Shown in pieces: positions 1-8,667 of a stretch of DNA of 64,000 nucleotides. The DNA is from Joostella atrarenae (GTDB lineage: Bacteria; Bacteroidota; Bacteroidia; Flavobacteriales; Flavobacteriaceae): assembly GCF_021764745.1 (NCBI RefSeq), contig NZ_JAETXX010000004.1:186001-250000 (forward strand), in the 5' to 3' direction. The position numbers and the translations under genes are program-made. Positions within the stretch are counted from its first letter, which is position 1, and each line of letters opens with the position of its first letter. The notes under the pieces were generated by a model, which saw nothing but the letters and a program-made list of their open reading frames with translations, was not told the origin of the DNA and made no database searches.

Positions 1-297
<297 letters not shown>

Positions 298-1395
298 TTA
301 TAATAAATTTAAAAGGTTGGTTGTTATATATTTAATTTCTTCTTCAGTTAGATAAGGATTCATAGGAATACTCATAATCTCTTTTGAAACTATTTCAGAA
401 ATAGGAAAGTCTCCTTCTTTATAATTGAGATATTCAAAACACTCTTGTAAATGCAACGGCCTTGGGTAATGAACAGCTGTAGGAATACCGTTTTGCTTCA
501 ACTCTTCTTGTACTTCTTCTCTATTTTTTACACGTATTGAATATTGAGCCCAAACAGAGGTCTTATTATCCTGAACAATAGGGACTATCACATCTGATGC
601 TTTTAATAGTTGTGTGTATAGGTTTGCAACATACTGTCTTCTTTCTACATCTTTACTATAATGAGAAAGTTTAACATCCAGCACAGCAGCCTGGAGCGTA
701 TCTAAACGCCCTCCCATACCAATATATTTATGATAATAACGTTCTGTTTGACCGTGCAACCTTAGACTCTTTATTTTTTCAGCTAAATGATCATTGTTTG
801 TAAAGACCGCTCCACCATCTCCAAAACATCCTAAAGGTTTGGCTGGAAAAAAGCTTGTACAACCTAGCTTGCTAACATTACAACTTTTCTTTCCATTATA
901 TGTTGCTCCAAAGCTTTGAGCAGCATCTTCTATAACAACTAAATTATGCTTTGATGCTATTTCATTAATTGCATCCATATCTGCCACTTGTCCATATAAC
1001 GAAACTGGCATAATAGCTTTTGTTCTTGAAGTAATTGCGGCTTCAATTTTAGATGGATCTATATTATAACTTTCCTCATCAATATCAACAAAAACAGGCT
1101 TTGCCTTCAAAAACGCAATGGTTTCCGCTGTAGCAATAAAAGTAAATGGTGTTGTGATTATTTCATCTCCTGGCTGGATATCTATCGCCATCATAGCCAA
1201 TAGCAATGCATCCGTCCCAGACGAACAAGAAATACTATGTGAAGCGCCTGTATATTTTGATAAATTAGTTTCAAAATTAGTTACAACTTCACCCATAATA
1301 AAACTTGAATTATCGATAACTTCTGCTATTGCAGCATCTATCTCCTTCTTATGCTCTTTATAAGCTAAACCTAAATTAGCAAAATCTATTTTCAT
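298..1395 (-). CDS. wbpE: DegT/DnrJ/EryC1 aminotransferase, WbpE/WlbC-like
   Basis: This is a PLP-dependent sugar aminotransferase, about 365 residues and full length for the family. The Schiff-base lysine sits in SFFPAKPLGCFGDGGA (about K186), preceded by VVIEDAAQSFGA, the cofactor-binding Asp segment. Its probable role is to transaminate the 3-keto UDP-GlcNAcA made by WbpB, giving the 3-amino sugar. I place the start at the ATG at 1395; an in-frame TTG lies just upstream but gives no better context. It lies 6 bases after the acyltransferase gene and is co-transcribed with it. Confidence 0.88.
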   Translation of the reverse strand: MKIDFANLGLAYKEHKKEIDAAIAEVIDNSSFIMGEVVTNFETNLSKYTGASHSISCSSGTDALLLAMMAIDIQPGDEIITTPFTFIATAETIAFLKAKPVFVDIDEESYNIDPSKIEAAITSRTKAIMPVSLYGQVADMDAINEIASKHNLVVIEDAAQSFGATYNGKKSCNVSKLGCTSFFPAKPLGCFGDGGAVFTNNDHLAEKIKSLRLHGQTERYYHKYIGMGGRLDTLQAAVLDVKLSHYSKDVERRQYVANLYTQLLKASDVIVPIVQDNKTSVWAQYSIRVKNREEVQEELKQNGIPTAVHYPRPLHLQECFEYLNYKEGDFPISEIVSKEIMSIPMNPYLTEEEIKYITTNLLNLL

Positions 1396-1401
1396 CAATA
1401 A

Positions 1402-1983
1402 TTACTTTATACGTTTAACCGAATCATTTTCCAAGATATACTCTTGATTACTCTCTATACATACAGCCTTATTACTTTCTTCAAAATCTAAACGATGACC
1501 ATACTCACTAACCCATCCAATTTGCTTTGCTGGATTACCCACTAATAATGCATAATCTGGAACTTCTTTAGTTACAACAGCCCCTGCTCCAATTAGAGCA
1601 TATCTACCTATAGAGTTCCCGCAAACTATAGTAGCGTTAGCTCCAATAGATGCACCTTTTTTAACTAATGTCTCCGTATAACTATCTTTTCTAACAATAG
1701 CACTCCTAGGATTAATAATATTTGTAAAAACCATTGAAGGTCCTAAAAACACATCATCTTCACAAATAACTCCTGTATAAATAGATACATTATTCTGAAC
1801 CTTAACGTTATCTCCCAAAACAACTTCTGGAGAAATGACAACATTCTGTCCTATATTACATTTTTTCCCTAAAATACTATTAGACATAATATGAGAAAAA
1901 TGCCATATTTTAGTAGCTGCACCTATTATGCACCCTCCATCTATAACCGCTGTTTCGTGTACAAAATAATTAACCTTATCCAT
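1402..1983 (-). CDS. wbpD: Hexapeptide-repeat sugar N-acetyltransferase, WbpD/WlbB-like
   Basis: A 193-residue left-handed beta-helix acyltransferase. Imperfect hexapeptides of the type [IV]GxxxxI run from about residue 10 to 155, including IGQNVVISPEVVLGDNVKV and VKKGASIGANATIVCGNSIG. The N-terminal WHFSH (27-31) matches the histidine-containing active-site region of the WbpD group, and AVVTKEVPDYALLVGNPAKQ is the usual C-terminal coil. It should acetylate the 3-amino group of UDP-GlcNAc(3N)A. It sits between the dehydrogenase and aminotransferase genes, which fits that pathway. Confidence 0.87.
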   Translation of the reverse strand: MDKVNYFVHETAVIDGGCIIGAATKIWHFSHIMSNSILGKKCNIGQNVVISPEVVLGDNVKVQNNVSIYTGVICEDDVFLGPSMVFTNIINPRSAIVRKDSYTETLVKKGASIGANATIVCGNSIGRYALIGAGAVVTKEVPDYALLVGNPAKQIGWVSEYGHRLDFEESNKAVCIESNQEYILENDSVKRIK

Positions 1984-1997
1984 AATGTGATTTCCAA

Positions 1998-3269
1998 TTA
2001 TAAGCGATCCGTTACTAATTCTTTTGGCAAGAAACTTTTAACATCATAAATCACAGTATTATCATTAGATTTTAAAGCTTTATAATCTAACATCTTAAAC
2101 TCATTATGACCTACAGCTAATATAATTGCTTCATATTTGGACTTCAATTTATTTACCAAATCAACTCCATAATATTTCTTAACCTCATCTTTATCTGCAT
2201 AAGGATCATATGTATCTACTTTTACTCCGAAACTTATCAATTCATCAATTACATCAACAACTCTAGAATTCCTAACATCCGGACAGTTTTCTTTAAAAGT
2301 AACTCCTAAAATTAAGACTTTAGCATTTTTAACTCGCAACTCATGTTTAACCATAAGCTTCACTACATTATTAGCTATAAAAACTCCCATATTATCATTA
2401 ATCCTTCTTCCCGACAATATAACTTCTGGATAATACCCTAAACTTTCTGCCTTATGGGTTAAATAATAAGGATCCACTCCTATACAATGCCCTCCTACTA
2501 AACCAGGTCTGAATGGCAAAAAATTCCATTTACTCCCAGCCGCCTCTAACACTTCTAATGTATCAATACCAATTCTATCAAAGATTAAGGCCAATTCATT
2601 AATCAATGATATATTCAAATCTCTTTGTGTGTTCTCTATAATTTTAGACGCTTCTGCTACTTTAATACTAGAAGCCTTATGAGTTCCTACTTCTATAATT
2701 ACATTGTACAGATCATCAATAACCTGAGCTATTTCTGGAGTACTCCCCGAAGTAACTTTAACAATATTATGAACTCTACGTTCTTTATCTCCTGGATTAA
2801 TTCTTTCAGGAGAATACCCACAATAAAATCCTTCGTTATACCTAAGTCCACTCACTTCTTCTAGAACAGGAACACACTCTTCTTCTGTACAACCGGGGTA
2901 AACAGTGGATTCATATATAACAATATCATCTTGGAGCAGATATTTTCCTACTATCTTACTTGCAGAAATTATCGGAGTTAAATCTGGCTGCTTAAACTTA
3001 TCAATTGGAGTAGGCACTGTGACTATATAAACATTACATGAAGACAAGTCTGATTCTTGAGAACTGTAATTAATTTTCTCAGAAACTTTAATCAAATCTT
3101 CAGAAGAAACCTCATCAGTTACATCTTCATTATTTTTAAGTTGATTAACTCTAGTAGAATTTATATCAAAACCTAATACATCAAATCCTTTTTTTGCAAA
3201 TTCTGCCGCTAAGGGAAGTCCAACATAGCCTAAACCTATGATGGCTATCTTAAAATCATCTATTTTCAT
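1998..3269 (-). CDS. wbpA: UDP-N-acetyl-hexosamine 6-dehydrogenase (WbpA/TviB family)
   Basis: This enzyme oxidises C6 of a UDP-N-acetyl sugar to the uronic acid in two NAD-dependent steps. The GLGYVG nucleotide loop is at residues 12-17, YESTVYPGCTEEE at about 119-131, and the catalytic Cys is C262 in GLVGGHCIGVDPYY. All three domains are present (423 residues). It heads the wbpA-D-E-B gene order, so UDP-GlcNAc is the likely substrate. A closely similar paralogue lies at 9727-10992. The region just upstream (3270-3341) has no clear promoter, so it is probably read from the upstream operon. Confidence 0.85.
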   Translation of the reverse strand: MKIDDFKIAIIGLGYVGLPLAAEFAKKGFDVLGFDINSTRVNQLKNNEDVTDEVSSEDLIKVSEKINYSSQESDLSSCNVYIVTVPTPIDKFKQPDLTPIISASKIVGKYLLQDDIVIYESTVYPGCTEEECVPVLEEVSGLRYNEGFYCGYSPERINPGDKERRVHNIVKVTSGSTPEIAQVIDDLYNVIIEVGTHKASSIKVAEASKIIENTQRDLNISLINELALIFDRIGIDTLEVLEAAGSKWNFLPFRPGLVGGHCIGVDPYYLTHKAESLGYYPEVILSGRRINDNMGVFIANNVVKLMVKHELRVKNAKVLILGVTFKENCPDVRNSRVVDVIDELISFGVKVDTYDPYADKDEVKKYYGVDLVNKLKSKYEAIILAVGHNEFKMLDYKALKSNDNTVIYDVKSFLPKELVTDRL

Positions 3270-3341
3270 CTTAGTTGATTGCTTTTAAAAGAGCAAAAAT
3301 ACAATAATCCCCTATTTAACCAAGTGATTTCTTTCTCAATA

Positions 3342-4130
3342 TCATAAGCTTTGCATTAACACACTATACTTTGGTCTTGTCGCTAAGGTCTTATAACAAT
3401 TGTTTTTAGTGATTTTCAAGCCTTTGAGATGATTTTCTTTAATAATTTTTTTTGCAAAACCCAACCATGTTAAAATTTCTTCATCACAAAAATGATGAAT
3501 CCCGTAATACTTTTCTCTATCCTCTCGTAATATTAGCATCAAAATATGCCCCATGAGGCTCTGAGTATCTGTTGGACAGCCAGTTTGAGCATCGGTAATA
3601 AAAAGTTCTTTTTCTTTTTTTGCTTTTTCTAAAATTGTTCTGTAAAAATTCTTTCCAAATTCTTTACTATACAATCATGAAGTACGAATAATAAAATACT
3701 CTTCTAATTGCTCGTGAATAAATTGCTCCCCTCTAAGCTTAGATTTTCCATATTCATTAATAGGATTCGGAAGGTCATCTATCCTATAAGGTGTTGATTT
3801 ACTACCATCAAACACATAATCTGTTGAAATATGAACCAACGTTACTTTATGTGATTTACAAACTTGAGCTAAATTTTTAACTCCCTCAGCATTTACTAAA
3901 AAAGCTTTTTCAGGTTTTGCCTCTGCTTGCTCCACATTTGTATATGCAGCACAATTTATACAGTAATCAAACTTATACTGGTTAAAAACACTCACTATTG
4001 AATATTTATCGGTAATATCTAATTCCTTTGAATCACAAAAAATAAATTCAACACCTTTATAATTGTCTTTATATTTCTGAATAGTTCTACCTAGCTCACC
4101 ATTAGCACCTGTTACTAATACTTTAATCAT
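3342..4130 (-). pseudogene. rmlD: dTDP-4-dehydrorhamnose reductase with in-frame TGA
   Basis: RmlD reduces dTDP-4-dehydro-L-rhamnose to dTDP-L-rhamnose. The frame opens with MIKVLVTGANGELGRTIQ (Rossmann loop) and contains HISTDYVFDG and the catalytic-type segment NEYGKSKLRGE. At 3677-3675 a TGA interrupts the motif read as IIRTS-stop-LYSKEFGKNFYRTIL; family members have RTSWLYS, so a single TGG to TGA change explains it. The same frame then stays open to 3342. The C-terminus after RPKYSVL is also short for the family. The start overlaps the rmlC stop by 4 bases (ATGA). It is either a real nonsense mutation or a base error. Confidence 0.85.
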
Positions 4131-4672
4131 AGTCGTGCATTTTTTAACTCTGGTAATTCCATATCCTTAGGTGATAATAATAATTCTTCTTTATCTAAAC
4201 CCCAATCAATATTAATTCTAGGGTCATTATAAATTATACCTCCCTCAGATTCTTTAGCATAATAATTATCACATTTATAGAAAAACTCTGACGTTTGACT
4301 AAGCGTAATAAAACCATGGGCAAATCCTCTTGGAATAAATAATTGTTTCTTATTTTCTGCAGAAAGTTCCATTGCAATATGTTGCCCAAATGTTTTAGAG
4401 TCTTTTCTTAAATCTACAGCTACATCCAATACTTTTCCTTGTAAAACTCTTACCAATTTCGCCTGCGCATGTTCTCCTACCTGATAATGCAATGCTCTTA
4501 CCACTCCTTTTTTAGAAAAAGATTGGTTATCCTGTACAAAATTAACCTTTTGTCCTATCGCTTTATTAAATTGATCTTTATTAAAACTTTCAAAGAAATA
4601 ACCTCTTTCATCATTAAAGACCTTAGGCTCTATTATAAAACAACCTTTTAGTTTTGTTTCTGTAATCTTCAT
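4127..4672 (-). CDS. rmlC: dTDP-4-dehydrorhamnose 3,5-epimerase
   Basis: A cupin-fold epimerase of 181 residues, normal for the family. The catalytic pair of RmlC is visible as H62 (VVRALHYQ) and Y132 (SEFFYKCDN), at the numbers known for the enterobacterial enzyme. Other signatures are DERGYFFESF and IPRGFAHGF. It makes dTDP-4-dehydro-L-rhamnose, the substrate of the following gene rmlD, with which it is translationally coupled (ATGA). Upstream (higher coordinates) lie more than 2 kb of repeats before rmlA, so it may not share the rmlA transcript efficiently. Confidence 0.95.
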   Translation of the reverse strand: MKITETKLKGCFIIEPKVFNDERGYFFESFNKDQFNKAIGQKVNFVQDNQSFSKKGVVRALHYQVGEHAQAKLVRVLQGKVLDVAVDLRKDSKTFGQHIAMELSAENKKQLFIPRGFAHGFITLSQTSEFFYKCDNYYAKESEGGIIYNDPRINIDWGLDKEELLLSPKDMELPELKNARL

Positions 4673-4730
4673 TTAACACCTTAACGTTTAAAACTTAAAA
4701 ATCCTCCTTTTGCCCTTGCTTTTCGACCAT

Positions 4731-5586
4731 CCCTTCGACCTAGCCTTCGACAGGCTCAGGCTGACACACACATTCGACTGCTTCACTTGGCCTTCGACAA
4801 GCTCAAGATGACAATCTACAATAAAATAAATTTAGAATAAAAGCCTAAACAATGTTATGTTAAACTTTTCGAACCACATTATCTTGCTTACCAACACATC
4901 ATAAACTCAGGGCGATAATCTACAATAAAATAGATACAAAAATAACACTCAATCTATGTCATGCTGAGACTGCCGAAGCATATTCTCTTACTTACCAACA
5001 CTTCATAAACTCAGAGTGACAACTTCTATCAAAATAAATTCAAAAATAATAACTCAATCTATGTCATGCTGAGACTGCCGAAGCATATTCTCTTACTTAC
5101 CAACACTTCATAAACTCAGAGTGACAACTTCCATCAAAATAAATTCAAAAATAATAACTCAATCTATGTCACGCTGAGCCTGTCGAAGCATATTCTCTTG
5201 CTCACCAACACTTCATAAACTCAGGGTGATAATCTACAATAAAATAGATTCAAAAATAACAACTCAATCTATGTCATGCTGAGACTGCCGAAGCACATTC
5301 TCTTACTTACCAACATTTCATAAACCCAGAGCGACAACCTACATCAAAATAGATTCAAAAACAACAACTCAATCTATGTCATGCTGAGCTTGTCGAAGCA
5401 TATTCTCTTACTTACCAACATTTCATAAACCCAGAGTGACAACTTCCATCAAAATAAATTCAAAAATAATAACTCAATCTATGTCATGCTAAACCTGCCG
5501 AAACATATTCTCTTACTTACCAACCATTCATAAACTCAGAGTGACAACTTACATCAAAATAGATTCAAAAATAACAACTCAATCTA
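4731..5586. repeat. Tandem array 1, 105-bp units with leader
   Basis: A leader (4731-4850) holds three copies of a TTCGAC core, including CCTTCGACAGGCTCAGGCTGAC. Then units recur: the word AATCTATGTC (or a variant) starts at 4951, 5056, 5161, 5266, 5371, 5476 and 5581, an exact 105-bp period, with a degenerate unit from 4851. Each unit contains an imperfect dyad, GTCATGCTGAG about 40 bases before CTCAGAGTGAC (9 of 11 pairs), so each can fold as a hairpin. No protein is encoded. The sequence fills the gap between rmlC and the first GIY-YIG gene. Confidence 0.93.
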
Positions 5587-5975
5587 TGTCATGCTGAGCT
5601 TGTCGAAGCACCATCTTTACCATATTCTGTATAGTTTTTAGAGAACTTCACTAAATTATCCCAATTTTCTTCTATTAAAGCTTTCTTTTTTCTTCTACTC
5701 CAACCCTTAAGCTGTTTTTCTTTTTCAATTGCTATATTAACATTTGTAAATTCAGCAAACCATTTGATCTCTAAAGGTCTTCGATTGTATGTATAAGCAG
5801 AAGGATATATTCCTACATTATGCTCATATAATCTTTTATTGAGATTGGAGGTCATACCAATATAATATGAATCATCTGAGCATTCCAAAATATATACATA
5901 ATAGATTTTCATATTTTTAATATTTAGATGTATTAATAGTCCTTCGACCTGGCCTTCGACAAGCTCAGGCTGACA
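5587..5975. mobile_element. GIY-YIG cassette 1 bounded by inverted repeats
   Basis: A 389-bp unit. The left end reads TGTCATGCTGAGCTTGTCGA (from 5587) and the right end is its inverted partner CTTCGACAAGCTCAGGCTGA (ending near 5975); 19 of 21 core positions pair. The only gene inside is a small GIY-YIG endonuclease on the minus strand. A nearly identical 395-bp unit is at 6476-6870. The ends are the same word that builds the surrounding arrays. Mobility is inferred from duplication and structure; I see no target-site duplication. Confidence 0.6.
5589..5912 (-). CDS. GIY-YIG single-domain endonuclease, copy 1
   Basis: A 107-residue protein of the YhbQ/UPF0213-like GIY-YIG group. The first half of the motif is YYVYILEC (4-10, VYI in place of GIY), then YYIG (16-19), the catalytic Arg in NLNKRLYEHN (R27), and the metal-binding Glu in AIEKEKQLKGW (E63 or E65). 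The C-terminal ASTSSA and the TGA stop are encoded by the flanking repeat. The family cuts DNA by a single-domain GIY-YIG fold; here it may act on the repeats themselves, which is inference. It differs from copy 2 by one residue near the N-terminus (I8 versus L8) and by a 2-residue tail difference. Confidence 0.88.
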   Translation of the reverse strand: MKIYYVYILECSDDSYYIGMTSNLNKRLYEHNVGIYPSAYTYNRRPLEIKWFAEFTNVNIAIEKEKQLKGWSRRKKKALIEENWDNLVKFSKNYTEYGKDGASTSSA

Positions 5976-6475
5976 TACACATTCGACTGCTTTAATTGGC
6001 CTTCGACAAGCTCAAGATGACAATCTACAATAAAATAAATTTAGAATAAAGCCTAATCATTGTCATGCTAAACCTGCCGAAGCACATTCTCTTGCTTACC
6101 AACCATTCATAAACTCAGTATGACAATCTACAATAAGATAGATTTAGAATAAAAGCCTAATCATTATCATGCTAAACCTATCGAAGCACATTCTCTTGCT
6201 TACCAACATTTCATAAACTTAGGGTGATAATTTACAATAAAATAAATTTAGAATAAAAGCTTAATCATTGTCATACTGAACCTGTCGAAGCACATTGTCT
6301 TACTTACCAACATTTCATAAACTCAGGATGACAATCTAGAATAAAGTAGATTTAGAATAAAGCCTAATCATTGTCATACTGAACCTGTCGAACCACCTTA
6401 CCTTGCTTGCCAACATTTCATAAACTAGGGTGATAATCTACAGTAAAATAGATTCAAAAATAACAACTCAATCTA
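5941..6475. repeat. Tandem array 2, 103-104-bp units with leader
   Basis: The leader at 5941-6054 is clearly homologous to that at 4731-4850 (same order of three TTCGAC cores and the word TACACATTCGACTG). Units follow with AATCATTGTC or AATCATTATC at 6055, 6159, 6263 and 6366, and AATCTATGTC at 6470, a period of 103-104 bp. The units are more diverged from each other than in array 1. The array runs into the second GIY-YIG cassette, just as array 1 runs into the first. Confidence 0.9.
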
Positions 6476-6870
6476 TGTCATGCTGAGCTTGTCGAAGCAC
6501 CATCTCCATCTTTACCATATTCTGTATAGTTTTTAGAGAACTTCACTAAATTATCCCAATTTTCTTCTATTAAAGCTTTCTTTTTTCTTCTACTCCAACC
6601 CTTAAGTTGTTTTTCTTTTTCAATTGCTATATTAACATTTGTAAATTCAGCAAACCATTTGATCTCTAAGGGTCTTCGATTGTATGTATAAGCAGAAGGA
6701 TATATTCCTACATTATGCTCGTATAGTCTTTTATTGAGATTGGAGGTCATACCAATATAATATGAATCATCTGAGCATTCCAAAAGATATACATAATAGA
6801 TTTTCATATTTTTAATATTTAGATGTATTAATAGTCCTTCGACCTGGCCTTCGACAAGCTCAGGATGACA
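6476..6870. mobile_element. GIY-YIG cassette 2 bounded by inverted repeats
   Basis: A 395-bp near-copy of the unit at 5587-5975. The ends pair at 20 of 21 core positions (left TGTCATGCTGAGCTTGTCGA, right TTCGACAAGCTCAGGATGAC). It is 6 bp longer because CATCTC is duplicated next to the left end. A handful of scattered substitutions separate the two copies, so the duplication is recent but not brand new. Confidence 0.6.
6478..6807 (-). CDS. GIY-YIG single-domain endonuclease, copy 2
   Basis: A 109-residue twin of the protein at 5589-5912, with the same YVYLLEC, YYIG, R27 and EKEKQLKGW motif residues, so it should be catalytically competent. It carries L8 instead of I8. The tail reads GKDGDGASTSSA because a CATCTC duplication adds Asp-Gly. 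As in copy 1, the final codons and stop come from the inverted repeat. Only silent changes accompany most DNA differences, which hints that the protein is under selection. Confidence 0.88.
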   Translation of the reverse strand: MKIYYVYLLECSDDSYYIGMTSNLNKRLYEHNVGIYPSAYTYNRRPLEIKWFAEFTNVNIAIEKEKQLKGWSRRKKKALIEENWDNLVKFSKNYTEYGKDGDGASTSSA

Positions 6871-7046
6871 ATATACAATAAGATAGATTTAGAATAAAGC
6901 CTAATCATTGTCATGCTAAACCTGTCGAAGCACATTTTCTTGCTTGCCAACGTTTCATAAATTCAGAGTAACAACTTACATCAAAATAGATTCAAAAATA
7001 ACAACTCAATCAATGTCATGCTGAGCTTATCGAAGCACATTCTCCA
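6840..7046. repeat. Repeat array 3, partial
   Basis: This starts with the right end of cassette 2 and continues with one full 105-bp unit (AATCATTG at 6903 to AATCAATG at 7008). It ends in TGTCATGCTGAGCTTATCGA directly before the rmlA stop codon at 7050. Same family as arrays 1 and 2. Confidence 0.85.
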
Positions 7047-7049
7047 TTA

Positions 7050-7910
7050 TTATTTCAGCAAACTTAATAATTTCTTTCCGTAACCGCTCTTTACTAACGG
7101 CTCTGCCAAAGCTATAAACTGTTCCTTATTTATATACCCCATTTCATAAGCGGTAGCTTCTATCGAACCTATTTTCAAGCCTTGCCTCTCTTCCAACACC
7201 TCTACAAACTGCGAAGCCTGCATCAGCGATTGAAAAGTACCTGTATCTAACCATGCCGTACCACGATCCATAATACTAACCTTCAATTTTCCTTGTTCGA
7301 GATATACTCTATTTACATCTGTTATTTCTAACTCACCCCTTTTACTTGGCTTGATATTTTTCGCTATTTCTATCACCTCATTATCATAAAAATAAACCCC
7401 AGGAACAGCATAATTTGATTTTGGCTCTATTGGCTTCTCTTCTATAGAAATTGCTCTTCCTTCGTCATCAAATTCTACAACTCCATATCTCTCAGGATCA
7501 TTTACATGATATGCGTAAACTATGCCACCATTTGGATTATTATTCTCTTTAAGTAACTCACTTAACCCAGTCCCATAAAATATATTATCTCCTAGAATCA
7601 ATGCCACTTTATCATCACCTATAAAATCCGCTCCTATAATAAAAGCTTCTGCTAATCCATTTGGATTATCTTGAGTTTCATATTCAAAACGACAACCGTA
7701 TTTCTTTCCATCTCCTAACAAATCTTTAAATAACGGCAAATCTTTTGGAGTTGAAATAATCAAAATTTCCTGAATTCCCGCACTCATTAAAGTAGATAGC
7801 GGATAATAAATCATAGGCTTATCGTAAACTGGCATAAGCTGCTTACTTACCGCCAATGTTAACGGATGTAATCTAGTCCCTGAACCTCCAGCGAGAATAA
7901 TTCCTTTCAT
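7050..7910 (-). CDS. rmlA: Glucose-1-phosphate thymidylyltransferase
   Basis: RmlA joins dTTP and glucose-1-phosphate to give dTDP-glucose, the first step to dTDP-L-rhamnose. The 286-residue protein opens with [18 protein letters not shown], the nucleotidyltransferase signature, followed by [26 protein letters not shown] and [15 protein letters not shown], all diagnostic for RmlA. It is full length and intact. Repeat arrays flank it on both sides, so it is physically isolated from rmlB and rmlC although the gene order (B, A, C, D) is still the pathway cluster. Confidence 0.97.
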   Translation of the reverse strand: MKGIILAGGSGTRLHPLTLAVSKQLMPVYDKPMIYYPLSTLMSAGIQEILIISTPKDLPLFKDLLGDGKKYGCRFEYETQDNPNGLAEAFIIGADFIGDDKVALILGDNIFYGTGLSELLKENNNPNGGIVYAYHVNDPERYGVVEFDDEGRAISIEEKPIEPKSNYAVPGVYFYDNEVIEIAKNIKPSKRGELEITDVNRVYLEQGKLKVSIMDRGTAWLDTGTFQSLMQASQFVEVLEERQGLKIGSIEATAYEMGYINKEQFIALAEPLVKSGYGKKLLSLLK

Positions 7911-8019
7911 TTTTTTGTTATATTGTTACTAAGTTATGCTGTTAAACTATTTATTTAGCAGTATTCTGTGTTTCTATGTTATGTGAGCTTATTAAGACAT
8001 ATAAAAACTTTACTTGCTG

Positions 8020-8625
8020 TTCGACCTTACCTTCGACAGGCTCAGGTTGACTAATGTAACTAACTCTCTTCTAGTAACCCCAGAAAACACCCTCAATCAT
8101 TATCATGTTATGCTTACTAAATCACGAATCCCTTCTTTACCATCCCTTTGAGCTTACCTTCGACAAGCTCAGGTTGACAAACCCTAACTAACTCTCTTCG
8201 AGTAACCCCAGAATAAGGCCCTTAATCATTGTCATATTGTGCTTACTGAAGCGCGAATCCCTTCTTTACCATACCTTTGACAGGCTCAGGTTGACAAACT
8301 CTAACTGACTCTCTTCTAGTAAACCCAGAATAACACCTCAATCATTGTCATGTTGTGCTTACTGAAGCACTAATCCCTTCTTTACCATACCTTTGAAAGG
8401 CTCAGGTTGACAAACTCTAACTGACTCTCTTCAAGTAAACCCAGAATAACACCTCAATCATTGTCATGTTGTGCTTACTGAAGCACTAATCCCTTCTTTA
8501 CCATACCTTCTAGCTTACCTTCGACAAGCTCAGGTTGACAAACTCTAACTAACTCTCTTCGAGCAACTCCAGAATAAGCCCCTCAATCATTGTCATGCTG
8601 AGCTTGTCGAAGCACACTCACCTAT
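8020..8625. repeat. Tandem array 4, alternating 129/116-bp units
   Basis: The word AATCATT(G/A)TCAT starts at 8095, 8224, 8340, 8456 and 8585, giving spacings of 129, 116, 116 and 129 bp. Units share CAGGTTGACAAACTCTAACT and CCCTTCTTTACCATACC. The array begins with CCTTCGACAGGCTCAGGTTG (about 8030) and ends with TGTCATGCTGAGCTTGTCGA (from 8591), inverted relative to each other. It carries the same core word as arrays 1-3 but a different unit body. No gene is seen between rmlA and rmlB. Confidence 0.9.
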
Positions 8626-8667
8626 CTTTTAATAGACTTTGGGCGACTACGAAACCTCATACTGCTT

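Noticed and set aside
1118-1363. Plus-strand frames opposite the sugar genes (and similar frames opposite dnaB, napA, guaB)
   Set aside because: They are antisense to clear genes, have no family features and no ribosome-binding context.
3675-3677. TGA in rmlD as selenocysteine or as a recoded Trp codon
   Set aside because: The family has Trp here, not Cys or Ser. TGA serves as a normal stop elsewhere (e.g. rmlC, GIY-YIG genes), and no SECIS-like element or selenium gene is seen.
4851-5586. CRISPR array
   Set aside because: The units are contiguous 105-bp tandem copies that vary throughout; there are no short identical repeats separated by unique spacers and no cas gene.
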